From positions 543,502 to 607,501 of the forward strand of contig RQTK01000176.1 of the NCBI GenBank assembly GCA_003991915.1: a stretch of DNA of 64,000 bases, in the 5' to 3' direction. Position numbers and translations under genes: made by a program. This DNA is from Elysia chlorotica (Eukaryota > Mollusca > Gastropoda > Plakobranchidae). The notes below the pieces were generated by a model. The model saw only the letters and a list, made by a program, of their open reading frames with translations. It was not told the origin of the DNA and did not search any database. Shown here in pieces: positions 44,101 to 57,200 of the stretch. Each line of letters begins with the position of its first letter. The first letter of the stretch is position 1.

Positions 44101-45134
44101 TTGAACTGGAGACCAAAGCTCTGCCACTTGAGCCAATTCGCCCCTCTTTTAAAATTATAACTGTGTTGTCATTCAGCAACTCTAAATATGAGTGGTTGAA
44201 CAACTAAAACTTTTGTTGCATATTGCTAATTTCTGTCACTGCACACTATAGGTAGATTGATTGTTTTTCACAGAAAACTGTACAAGCAATGCGCGCAAAA
44301 TTACAGGAGATGAACCGACAAACCGAGTCTTTCTTGGCTGATATTGAGGTAATGTTATTAATATATATTTCCAGCATGAACTTTACTGTTACTGGTCAAA
44401 TTTTGTTTGTTAATATGCTGTTTTTCTTATTTTGTTTACATCAATAATACAAGCACTTTTTAGCATGTTTGGCAAAGAGGCCTTATTGTTTTAAAATGGG
44501 AATATCAAATCTTCAAAGATATTTAAATTAAGTTAAAAATTGTAAATACATATATGTTAAAATAAAACAACTAAAAAAACTGTGGCCAATATATTTATTT
44601 ATTTCTGCGAATTTAATTTTCTTTTCAAGGGCTATCTAATTTAAGCTTTTAATTTTTGTTCACCTGCTCTCTATTTCTAATACTACCATGTCTTAATATG
44701 TCACTGAAAATGAATCTGAAGCAGTATGCATTGAACATGAATGGTAAACAGAACTTGATATCTGGGTGGTTTAAAAATATTTAAATTTCACAAATTTCAC
44801 TTTCATCTTCTAGAACACCATGCAGTACCTGGGCAGCCTAGAGGATGCCAGTGAAAGAGCAGGGCCATTCTCTGAGGAAACGAGGGAAATGATAGCTCGT
44901 ATTGCTAATGACGAGGAGACCATCAAACAGGTGTATAATGAGAATACAAAGCCAGATAAAACTTCAGCTGGCAGCGGGGAGTCTGATGACGAAGATGCTG
45001 ATTTGGAGGAAGAGAAAGGCGGTGGAGATCCATCACAGTTTTTCATCACAGGAGGTTCTGAGAGTGAACAAAAGGTGGTTCACAATACTGAAAGTTACCA
45101 AGATGACACTCCTGATGCTAAGGAGATGGGCTGA
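38834..45134 (+). CDS. Coiled-coil protein of unknown identity
   Basis: Eight exons join in consistent phase: 38834-39119 (ATG at 38896, or 38938 giving M-N-S-S-K-Q-K), 39837-39954, 40122-40176, 42206-42254, 42985-43028, 43616-43686, 44274-44348 and 44814-45134. The product from the first ATG is 318 residues. The N-terminus is basic and low-complexity, then S-E-T-W-A-D-V. Helical, charged sequence from about residue 90 to 240 suggests coiled coils (E-K-Q-L-R-E-A-E-S-Q-I, L-T-D-L-I-E-K-R-E-K-L-L). A notable non-coiled element, A-D-H-G-I-D-P-V-T-G-Q-K, spans two small exons. The C-terminal part has M-Q-Y-L-G-S-L-E-D, F-S-E-E-T-R-E-M-I, then an acidic tail and D-P-S-Q-F-F-I-T-G-G. I cannot place it in a family; a weak likeness to FSIP1-type sperm proteins is only a guess. 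Confidence 0.72.
39368..39452. repeat. (ATT)n arrays
   Basis: Two ATT runs separated by 'actatacatgt', in an intron of the coiled-coil gene. Confidence 0.95.
40860..41079 (+). mobile_element. tRNA-derived SINE (family B), copy 2
   Basis: Head 'ggtggccctgggtagaacat' with a B-box-like 'gggttcggacctt', core 'cagtttaatgtgatcagatg', then 'agtcatggtatcccc' and tail 'atatagtgctgatgttggat'. CT repeats lie directly on both sides (40836-40859 and 41084-41178), which suggests insertion into a CT tract. Confidence 0.85.
41084..41178. repeat. (CT)n microsatellite between a SINE and a LINE end
   Basis: About 90 nt of CT units with one CACT interruption. Confidence 0.95.
41186..41330 (-). mobile_element. 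3' end of a LINE (minus orientation)
   Basis: Aligns by eye with 46380-46525: both hold 'tgttacacatttcatttcat', 'aaggacagatga', 'ttaaaatcgatgtag', 'gtgattgatatggtt' and 'aacagaggcaggaac' in order. The 46.4 kb copy joins minus-strand reverse transcriptase sequence, so this is the shared LINE 3' terminus. Confidence 0.75.
44085..44155 (-). mobile_element. tRNA-like SINE head fragment
   Basis: In reverse it reads a box-A-like 'gagcgaattggctcaagtgg' variant, 'cagagctttggtctccagtt' and a box-B-like 'ttgtttgaatccca'. No SINE body was recognised. It lies in an intron of the coiled-coil gene. Confidence 0.45.
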
Positions 45135-45340
45135 ATAATGAGATGCATTTGGTCTAATTCTAGACATCTGTATTAAAAATATTTACTGATATATTTACTT
45201 TTTCTTTGTGTCAAATTCAGTATGGGTGGCTGTGAATATGTTACTGATTCTCCACTTTGTAACTTCAATTATCAGATTTTACTTTTTTTTTTTTTTGTAC
45301 AGGAGAAAACAAGTTATTACAAAAAATATTTAGACATATA

Positions 45341-45346
45341 AATAAA
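45341..45346 (+). terminator. Poly(A) signal of the coiled-coil gene
   Basis: AATAAA about 207 nt after the stop codon. Confidence 0.55.
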
Positions 45347-45639
45347 CTATGTCATGTTTCCTGTCACTTTTGGCACAAGCTTTGTATTTAAGCTTATAGT
45401 TACAGACATACAGGTGAACTTATGTACTTTTCATTGAAAATGGCTATTTAATACAGCAGAATTAACACTCATTATAAATTTCATTTAGGAAAATCTAAAA
45501 AAAAGTTACAAAGATTGGTTTTTGCTGTTTACTATGATCCCTCGATTCTGCCTGTTGGTATTGTGAAAAATTAAATTTTAATCACACACAATATTCCTTT
45601 GACACCACACAAAACAGGGGCAAGTTTTCGAGCTTCATC

Positions 45640-45662
45640 ATCACACACACACACACACACAC
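45640..45662. repeat. (CA)n microsatellite
   Basis: Eleven CA units. Confidence 0.9.
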
Positions 45663-46257
45663 AAATTTAGGGGAGATTGACACAATGTTTATAGGTAGGC
45701 CTACATTGTCAAATTGTCATTAAACAATGAACAAAAATTATATGTGCACATATTTGATAAAATCCACTTTAAATTTTATGATACTTATGCTTTTGTATCG
45801 AAAACAATTTTTCTCAGGGAAGTATCATAACATTCGAAAAATTCACAAACATCCACTGCCTACACTCATCATAAGCAATCCAAATAATTTGTTATCACTT
45901 TCAAAGCCTCTAAAATATTTTTTACCGACTGTTCACTAGGATTATGACATTGTTTCCATGGTTATCGAAGTAAAATTTAGTCATTTAATGATTTATGCCA
46001 ATGAGAGATGATGTGTAAATTGTCTTTTCCCAGTGTAATGCCACTTTCGATCAGTTGGTTGTGTTAATTACCTTCTGGAAGTGGAGTCCTGCCTCATATT
46101 TGGGGCCTACTTTTTGCGAAATGTATGTTAAGATAAGATAAGATAAACTTGTATTCACCCACAATGGAAATTTTGATTGGATATACCAGCAGCAACAGGA
46201 AAATTGACATTGACATGAAAACATGAATCAAGCATAAGCATAAAAAACTTGCACACC

Positions 46258-47236
<979 letters not shown>

Positions 47237-47239
47237 CTC

Positions 47240-48240
47240 AGTAGTACATGTATAGTATTCTCTAACATAGCCTACTTAAGATTTAGATTCTTTCAGAAGT
47301 ACCGGTATGATATACATGTACTTGTAGGACATTGTATACAATTGAGGTGAGCATGCTACGGATTTCCTTTCTTCCTAATTTGCCTCCCAACTCTTAAAGC
47401 ATTGATGATAAAATCATTCAGGTTACAGGATGGAAACCCAGGGTAGATAGCACTGCTGAGATGGCAATTATAACTCTGGGATTCTGCGATACCGGTATAT
47501 TACTTGTAAGCATGAAACTTTACAAGGATGTGTGGTCATTGGATTCTTTGCAAACTGCACAGCCTTCTTGTATTCATCGAACTCCTAATATACGAGGAGT
47601 TTGGCGTTAAATATAAGGAAATAGAGACCATTATAAAGAACAACGGATTCATTAAATAATTATAGGAAGAACATTTGTTTTGCTGGAAAAGGCTTGCGGT
47701 CGTATGCTGCCAGATTTTAAATACATTAATTACAATGTTGGCCCCTGGCCCCATAAGAATTTGAATAAAATTGGCATTTGCATGACTAATTGGGGCTCCA
47801 GATATATAGCTCATGAGACAGAGCACATGATTGATGAGCAGGGCGTTTATGGTTTGATCCTCATGGGGGTGACGATGGTAGATCCAGCTTTATCTTAAAG
47901 TGAAAGGAAAAGTTGCCACCATCAACCTCTAACTTGAAAAGGGTACGTAAGACTAACCTTAGCACAAAGAGTTGAGATTATGAGCCGTAGGCGTAGCATT
48001 ATTAGTTTTTATTACACTTTTTTCCCTTTCACTCCCCTTGTTCCAAGTTAGACATTTTCGGGACAGTGAAATAGCCTACTGATAATTATTGATAATACTG
48101 AAACAAGAAGTAGAAAGTGAAAGTACATTATACTTGATGTAGGGGGGCATTGTACTATTGTAGGCCTGTCTCAACTCTCAAAGCAACAAATACACCGTCG
48201 TGCAACAAGTAAGGTTAAATGTACCGGTACAGTATGCTAT
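47240..48240. other. No assigned gene; one coding-like stretch
   Basis: A plus-strand frame at 47680-47898 reads L-E-K-A-C-G-R-M-L-P-D-F and W-G-S-R-Y-I-A-H-E-T-E-H-M-I-D. Its composition looks protein-like (balanced, with W, G and H), but it has no splice context or family I recognise. The rest is non-coding. Confidence 0.3.
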
Positions 48241-48279
48241 AATATCAAAAGCAGGTATAATAAAATTGTATAGATTTAG

Positions 48280-48440
48280 ATCTAGAGTATGTACTTATTG
48301 GTTTCACTTTTAAGACCTAATCTAGATTCTAATATCTAGATCTAGATCTATATTAGATCATGCTAGACACCGTATCTCAGTCGGTAGACGACACACATTA
48401 AATATAGATCTAGATCTAGATCTATATCTAATAAATTACT
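48280..48440. repeat. Cluster of AGATCT/TAGATCTA palindromes
   Basis: Repeated 'tagatctagatct' units with variants. A fragment 'gtatctcagtcggtagacga' inside resembles a tRNA box A. Confidence 0.75.
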
Positions 48441-49429
48441 AGATATAGATTATATTATAGCATGATTATGCCATCAATTAAGATTATCAATTAAGTAATT
48501 TCTCGCTCTATTAAAAGCAAAATAGAGAGAGTCTAAATCCATCCGTTTTAAAAATGAAAATAGTAGGAATAGAATTTGATAGATAGGCCTAACGACATAT
48601 CAGACATCAGATTTGCAAATAAGCCATTAGATCTAGATCTACATCAGATAAGAAACCTAGATGCCATAAACTTCAAGAGTGGCGATTCTTCAGATGCAAT
48701 CAACTGGAGTCTAGATCTAGGAGAAGAGAACAAGCTCCCGTCGGAATCATGGCTGCCTTGATCCGTTTCACTTTGACTTGTAGTACAGACTCTATCTAGC
48801 TTTAAAATTTATATCAAGTTTCAATGTATCTAGATTATAGGCTTTAAAGATCTTGATTTTTAAGCATTATGCACCTTGGTCTCTTATACATGTAGGCTAG
48901 GCCTACTTTAGAAATTTAAAAGTGAATCTCCCAACTGAGCGCTGCTGCACGCCGACATTAACTGTAAGGGTTGCTCTCCGACCTCAGTGAAGTCTAGATT
49001 CGTGGTATGTTTGCTTTGATGTTACTGACCAGTGGAGGGGTATTGGTACTGCTCCATTGTTTGAACGAATGGTTTTTGAACTATTTTATGACTTGAGAAC
49101 ACCGCCTTTTGTCTATAGCGGTTGAGCTGAAGCGCTCAGGGAGCAGGTAAGATCTCATGTAAGAAAATAGGTTGTGCCTCAGCCCATTTCTGGGTGAAGG
49201 GGAAATGAAAACAATTTGTAGTTTGTGATCACACAATCAACGGTATGGGGTATGGCAGCTTCTCTGATATATGACCAATAATCGAAAGGTCAGATGTATG
49301 ACATCTACTCTCTCTCTCTCTCTCCCTCTTTCTCACTGATGTGACCATTTGGCTTCAGGATATCTATCTTCTCTGACTTGCCTAATCAGCATTATGGTGT
49401 ATTGGACAATAAAGTATTTAATAACTCTT

Positions 49430-49804
49430 TTATTGATCCCGGTACACATGTACATCTAATATCCGATCCCAATGAAATTCCAATTTGTTCTTTCTAACTA
49501 CAGCAAACTCGTGCAGTGCCGTAAAGCAAAAAAAAAACTCATACACTAATTGAACATTGAGTAGCTTATATAAATAACGTTTTAAGACTAATTGAACACT
49601 GAGTAGCTTATATAAATAACGTTTTAAGTAAATGTTTTTTTTTTCATTATACAAATCAAAACAGTCTGCCCCTATGATTTTGCATCTTAACTCGAACGCC
49701 GTACAAGGCACTGCAGACTTCACATCCACACTCCAATATTCATGCTGTGTCATAGCACTAGCCAGCCCCGCACTCAGGTAACACTTTCGGCTGACCACAC
49801 ACAC
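49430..49804 (-). other. Cysteine-containing coding-like fragment with an internal 42-bp duplication
   Basis: A minus-strand frame contains S-A-V-P-C-T-A-F-E-L-R-C and G-A-D-C-F-D-L-Y-N, reminiscent of PAN/apple-type extracellular modules. It then runs into a 42-bp tandem duplication (49546 and 49588, 'ctaattgaaca(t/c)tgagtag') that simply repeats Y-L-Y-K-L-L. No splice sites bound it clearly. A decayed exon or gene fragment is possible. Confidence 0.28.
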
Positions 49805-49882
49805 ACTTTATGAGATAAGGCTTTAGACTGAGCAAAGAAAAGCTTGTACTGACATTTTCAACTGCCTACAAGAGGTTATGCA

Positions 49883-50303
49883 AATCTTTCACAAACCCTC
49901 TCTATCTCTCTCTCAGGAAGCACAGTAAACCTGCGGTAGAACAACAGCATTCAACGCAGAAAGTCTGTGGTTCAACCCCCTTAGGTAGATTCATCACCTA
50001 CTGGTTAGGTTGGTGTCAATTTAATGATATCTTTCACAAACCCTCTCTCTCTCTCTCTCAGGAGGCACAGTAGACCTGGGGTAGAACATCAGCATTTAAC
50101 GCAGACAGTCTGTAGTTCAAGCCCCACTAGGTAGATATCTAACCTACTTGTTAGATCGGCGTCAATTTAATGTGATCGGCTGAGACAGAGTCATGGTATC
50201 CGCGCACTGACTCTGTGTGATAGCACATTAACTTATCAGATATTAGTATTGGGGCCCGTCCTCAATATAGTCTATATAGTGCTGACATTGGATGCTAAGC
50301 AAC
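49883..50303 (+). mobile_element. Tandemly duplicated SINE (family B), copies 3a and 3b
   Basis: The interval 'aatctttcacaaaccctctc' + CT + 'caggaagcacagtaaacctg' + SINE head occurs twice, about 148 bp apart. The first copy stops in the core ('gtcaatttaatgatatc'). The second continues to the family tail 'atatagtgctgacattggat' at about 50300 and enters a CT array. B-box-like 'ggttcaaccccc' and 'agttcaagcccc' are visible. Confidence 0.82.
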
Positions 50304-50308
50304 AAAAA

Positions 50309-50536
<228 letters not shown>

Positions 50537-51286
50537 TTCATTCAATACATGTGTTCTTCCAGTCCAATTGCTTTCGTCCACTGAAAATATTAAACTCGTA
50601 ACTCTTGTATAGAGAACAAAACAAACTGGCTGCAAACAGCTCCTGCCTCGATGCCGGCTTTTAGATGACTTATGAACTTAGGTTAGATAAATCCCAGCTA
50701 AAAAAGCAGTAGAGCCTAGCTCACCAATTTCTCACACACATGATAACATAACATCCACTTTTCTGTACTAAAGACCACTCACTACAATTTTGTCACAAGA
50801 GCATTATTACGTACATCAATAAAATATAACCAAACTTTCCCCACAGAGAGAAATAAAAGTACACAAATCAGCATGCTGTCCTAACACTCTCCATTGTAAC
50901 TTTGGTAAGGATATAGACCTTGCAGTTTCTGTTCAGTAATTAGTACTGTCATATGTGTACCTCAGGTTGTTTTTAAATGTTAATACCCCTACTTTGAGTA
51001 CTTCATGTTCGACTATGTTCCGTAGGGTCATTTCTGTGTATACATGTAAATTAATAAGGTCCAGAAAAAGCACACTTGTATGTTATTAACTATAATTGTC
51101 ATTTGTATCTTGCTAATAAGCATTGTTCTTTCTTCTTCATCTGCAGAAACAAGGGCTATCTGTAATTCTATGGAACTATTTTGGGTTAATCAGCTGGGTT
51201 TAAGAATTTTTTATATTTTTTAAAAGGAGACTGGCTGTTTTTCCTATCTAAAAAAAAAAAAAACTAATCAAAATTGAAAGAAAAAA

Positions 51287-54200
51287 ATGCTGCAAGGAAA
51301 AGTGTCCAGTGATGTTGCAAGTAAGCGCCAGCAGTATATCAACAGCATGAAAAAGTTTGTAGAAGAACAAAAAGCAAAACTGGAAAATGTATTGGATCAA
51401 CTAGGTTTTCAGTTACCACAGATAATTGAGGTAAAGTCAAAATACATTTTAATTTTTATTTTTTAATTGAAAAAAATATTGTCTTTAAAAGTAAACCATT
51501 TAAAAAGAAATTACTCCACCTTTGTTTCCTAGGTCTTTTTAAAAACATGTAGTTGTTTCATACAGACAAGTGGAGTGTTATCTCAAACCATCATGTATTT
51601 ATTCTGAATACATACATTTCTCACAATATGTTTGTCAGAGTAATGTATATATCTACTAATGAGCAGCCCTTAAAGTTTTCCTGCGCTGTTATCAATTATG
51701 ATATGAGTAATTTGATGGAAACATTGATTTTAAGCTGCACCATTATATGGTTCAAAATTCTTATATGTAAAATGTACAGTTTGGGTTTTGCATATAACTT
51801 GCGTGATGTTCATAGTAGTTATTTTTTTCCTGTAAGTTTAATAAAGATGCATCAAGTCTAGTATGTTTTGCATTTTTATGATTTGCATCTTGAAATAATT
51901 TTTTTCCACTTATCTTATAGACTGAGCCCAAGCAGGTCTGTCCCTACAACAAAGATCACATTGTACCTGAGAGGGTTTTTAAAAAGCACTGTGAGAGATG
52001 CAAACTTATAGCAGCTGGCATACAGAAGGATGAATTGGTAAACTAAAATGCAAATTCTTGCTCGAAAAGACAGTTTCTTTTCTTAAGACTGTTTAGATCA
52101 ACATAAAATAGCTCAAAGTCCTTAGAAAATACTTAACTCTTTAAGTTGGTGTAATGTTGTCAAAGGATACCTGTTTTTACCTTATACAACTCTTGTATAA
52201 AACCAGGAGATACTGTGTGTCATGTTCATTGACAGTATCAATAATGAAAGGAAACCGTATATCTCATGAGTGAACCAGATGACTGATTGTGATATATTGT
52301 AAAAATATGTACTCTATGTTGAAATATTTTATATAATGCAAAAGTTTGAACCACTTCACCAAGATGAGTTAAGTTGTTTTAACGTCCAACATCTTACATC
52401 AGCGCTATATATATTGTGGACAAGTCCCAAGGCTGACATACGCCAAACACGAGACAGGGCACAGATACCATAACTCCTGTCTCAGTCAGTCACATTTATA
52501 GTTGTACTGACACAGACCCAACCAGTTACATAGGACGAATTGAACAATCAACTGATTGTCGGATTTGAAGCGCAGACCTCCCGATTTGGAGACCAACGCT
52601 CTACTAATTGAGCCAGTTTGTTCCCCACGTCACCTCAGCCCATCAAACACTTTAATACAGTAATAAATTCTGAATAAAGCATTGTTATTACTTTAAGAAT
52701 CTTTAATATTTAAGACTGATTTGAGTTGTTTTGTTGTAGGTTTTTTTTTTGCTAATCACTACAATTTTTTTTAAAGAGAGATTAACAGTGACCCCATTCT
52801 CATGTTTTGCAAGTTAATTTTCATTATCATGTCAGTGTGATTGCTTTGCTTCTTCGTTTTTAAACTTATTCAATAGCATGTTTATTAGTATTATATGCAC
52901 ATGTTTTTTGTTCTTCCGAAAATTTATAGGAGGCTCCACTACAGAATTTGGATTTTGCTTATAAGGACACAAGCTGTGTGCATAAAGTAGAAATGGGTAA
53001 AATACAATTTTTTTTATTTCACATTTTCAGTTTAACTATGAACACACATAATCGATGATTTTTGGCATGTATTAATTTTGATGTTCAAGTATATATCTAA
53101 ATCAGTTTTTTTGTGTTTTTTTCATTTCAGCTTCAAATTACTTTCTTATCAATGTAAAATTGGAACAGGAAATATTGTAGTGGACTTTGTTTCCCAGCTC
53201 ATACATTTCTTTTTCTTGGGGTCCATAATGTATACTTGGAAACTTCTGTTGTTGTTGGGTTTTTTTTCTAATTTTTTCTTTACAGCAAGTGGACAAGCTT
53301 GGAATAAGACTTAATTTATCCACAGAGGTTACAGGAATGGGAACAGATGACACTCTTCTTGTTTCAAAAGAGAGATGTGAAATCAAAATTTTAGAGATAG
53401 CAGAAATTATTTTGGTTCAGGCACACCTCATTTGATCAAGGCTATGTAGTATAAGGGTTTGTGTTTAAATTTCATAGCAATATTGATGGCAAAATGTTTA
53501 GGGGTAAAATTCTTATTACAAATATTTCAGAAAGAGAGTGATCATAACGAGAGATATTCTACAGTTTCGTATTATATAAAGACCAGGAAATCGGGCCATC
53601 AAAGAAACCTTGTTTGATTTTAATTTAAATCCTGACCAGACAGGTGCGGATTGAACTTTTTAACAGATATGAGGGCACTACTATATTGATGGATACACCT
53701 TATTATGTGGTGACATGATAAGTTAATTTATTTTTAAATTAAGTGCATCAAAAAGTTTATTAATATCCTTGTGAACATAATTTTTTTTTTAAATCAAAAG
53801 TTCATTGGAATCATTTCAGGTGATATGTTACACTTTTTCTAGTATTTGTTTTCTTAACATTACAGTTACACAATGCATGTAATTTATATTTTTCTTGTCT
53901 TTTCCTTTCTAAGATGAGAAGACGTTGAATAAAGTGATATGGGATAGCTGTGTACAAAATGGACAAGGTAAAACTCCTATAATATAACTTAAGCTCAGCA
54001 ATTAAGAATTCACCTTGACTGTAGCCCATTTAAGAAGGCACTTTTTGATACATGTATTTCATATATTATAAATCGAAAAAGCAAGATTAATACAAAATAT
54101 TATTGAGAATCGTTTTTGTTATTATCTTTCCAAGGAAAACAAATGAACAAAGAGCATATGATAAAGCTGTCCTAATTTGTTTGTTTGTTTTTTGTTAATT

Positions 54201-57200
54201 TTTTGTTTTGTTTTTGCTATTATGTCCCTCCTGATGGTGGTTATTTTGATTAAATAGATGTAAAATGTTTTGTGGATTTTATGGTTAGCTGTTAGCAAAT
54301 AGTTGTGAATATAAAAAATTCTGCCTCAAACGAATATATATTTAACTAAACAGGCTAACTGTCTGTTGTATGAGTAGACAGCATTAACATATCAACAAAA
54401 TTCAGTCGAGTTTGTCCCCATGTCAGAAGAAAAAAAAATATCAAGCGTAAAAAATATTGCTTAATTTAGATTGTATTGTATTATATTAGACCTATATTTT
54501 ATGCACTGAGAAGACAAAAAAATCTCTAATGATATAACACAGAAGGCAACTTTTAGGCATGTTTTTCAATGTTAAGTTATACTGTGTTGTAGTTTTTCTC
54601 GGCGCCCATAGGGTGTCGTTTGACGGATAATAACTTGCAATAACGGGTCAACAACCTGTGCATTGCGACACTAGGCAAAATCTGATCTGGACGCCCACCA
54701 TTTTTCTCCAGCTCTCGATGTTTTTCTAGAAAATAGAATGTCTATAGAAGTAGAGACCAAAGTAGTATATTTAGTCTCAGGTAGTAATAAAAGGTCACAA
54801 TAAAAATGATTTATGAAATAAGCTAAGTTATTGAAATATTTGAAAATTTAGCTATGTGCATAACCACTGGGCATGCTTTGATCCAGATAGCTGGTCAAGC
54901 CAGACTCTAGCCTCATGTGTATGTGCGAAGAGCAGTCAGCCGCTGACCATCGACCTTGATCCTGGCATCATGTGTGTTTGCCTGTGTGTTCATACGAGGA
55001 CCCATTACTTTTTCATCTGTGAAAGACGACCCACTATTGGCCAAGCTTGGTGTGCGTATAGACTAAAGTTTATGAATGATAACCTTTATTTTTCCCTTGG
55101 CTTTGATAATTAAATTTTTTGTTTCTCCTATTTGAAGTATACACAGGCCATCGAAAAATGCCAAGAAGTCACATTGAAGAAAACATTGACTTGACTCAGG
55201 AGGATCGGCTTGCTTTGTATCAGTACGTTGTCAGGAAATCTCACGAGGAGGGGAAAGTACTCTTGGTGGATACACAGGATGAGCTCCTTACAACTGACTG
55301 GAGCAGCTTGGTCAAGAAAGGTGACACATTTGCATGCTTTGAATTGTTCTTACTTTTCTTACAGAAATTGGGAATACAGTAATAATACTTTAATAAACGA
55401 CAGTAAACTTAATTGATATAATGATATTAAAGATTAAAAAAGAAAAGAATGCCATACAATGACAGACAAAATGGTAAAACAATAATTTAAGGAACAAAAA
55501 GATTAATGTGGGAAAGATAAAAACGTTGATGAATGAAAATACTATAATCAGAAGAAAGCCTAGGCTATGCTTACACAAACCGTGGGAGGTAACTGTCATA
55601 GGTCCGTTTATCAGAAAAAATATTGTTTTTTTTTTTCCACTGTTGTCAGAAAGAAAAAAAAAAAAGTTTTTAATGCAACATCGGTTTCCGTGGAAAAGCG
55701 AGGAACCTAAAAACAATTCCTCGGTGAACTTCCAGCTGTAACTTAACTTCCCCTTTATATTATGCTCTTATACTAGATTTGTATTTTTCTTAAACATTTG
55801 CTATTATGAATTGGACGGTAGACTTTTACAGAGAGCAGTGGAAGATTTAGGATGCTGAGGGCCAGAACCAACAGATATAGAAATTCTTGAAGAGAGTGTA
55901 CTTTAATTTCCCCTTGAGGGATGAATAAAGATTTCTGTATTCTATCTCTCTCTCTCAAGTTATTTCTCTCCTAGATCTCTCCGGCTCTATCTATTTTTCA
56001 CTCTATGTGAGAGGGGTGAGAGTAACTCACAGTCTTTTGGTTTTTCTAACCCCCCCTTGGGTGAATAAAATTTGAGCATCCTTTTGGTTATTCTCACCCC
56101 CCTAGGTGTGAGGGTGCGGGGGGTGATAGTAAAATTTGGGCAGCCTTTTGGCTCTTCTCACCCCTCACCCCCGGAGTGATAATGATCATAGTTAGTTATT
56201 CTCACCTCAGGGATGAGAATAACTGCAGCCATCTTAATGATCTTTTCTTTTCTTTTTTTAATAACCTTCAAATGCGATTTCAACTTTTGCCAGCATTTAT
56301 TATGAAGTTTTTATGAAGGGATCATACTCTGAGGCAGCTAGCTTGTATTTTGATAAAGTGGACAGTAATGCAGACTTGATCCTTATTTTTTTGCTGAACC
56401 TCTTTGTGTAAAGCTGCATAAAATACTGAACCATAAAATATAACCCCTTGATAGACCTTTACTGAACTCTGATCTGCCAACTTTTTTACTAAAACAGCGT
56501 AAGGTTGTGGGAAATGGGCATCGCTGGAAAGAGTAGGCTGTCCATAATTGAGACTGATTGTGAGTAAATTATATTGTTTGTGAAAAACAGATCCAAATAT
56601 TTTGTACTTTTGTTTCTCTGTGCAGGCTTGCTGGACAAGCAAAACAATGAGGCTTATTCAAGCAAACTGGAGCAGCTAGCTGCTCTGCGAGATATGAAAA
56701 GACGCAGGCAAAGCTACCGAGCTAAAAATGTTCATATCACCAAGAAGTCTTATACTGAGGTAAACTTATTTTAGCGTAAAATGATATGATTGATGTTTCA
56801 GACATTTTGGGGGGGAGGGGGTGAATTATTTGTCTTTCTTTCTAAAAAATTTTTTTTTTCTTTTTCATTTGTAAATCAAATTCAGCTGCCATTTTAACAG
56901 TACCTTAACATAAATAGAATGAAAGTGGTAATGTAAGAAGTACTCTTCTTTTCATAAAATTGTTACTAACTTACTTACGAAAAGTTTTGGATGTATTTTT
57001 TTTTTTTTTAAACATTTGTAAGTCTTTAAAGATAAAAAGAGATGAAATGAAATTCAAATTCGCAGATGTTCAGCCCTTAATAAATCATAAAGAGTGAGAT
57101 GAAAACTACAGGGAGCAGAAAGGCTCAGAAAATAGCACTTAAGGCTTTATATCACTTATTTGAAAAATAAAACATGATGTGCATTCTGCTTACACAGTGT

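Noticed and set aside
53286-53450. Reading SNRNP48 exon 5 straight on to its TGA near 53436
   Set aside because: This would drop the highly conserved downstream exons; a phase-consistent donor at 53376 reaches them.
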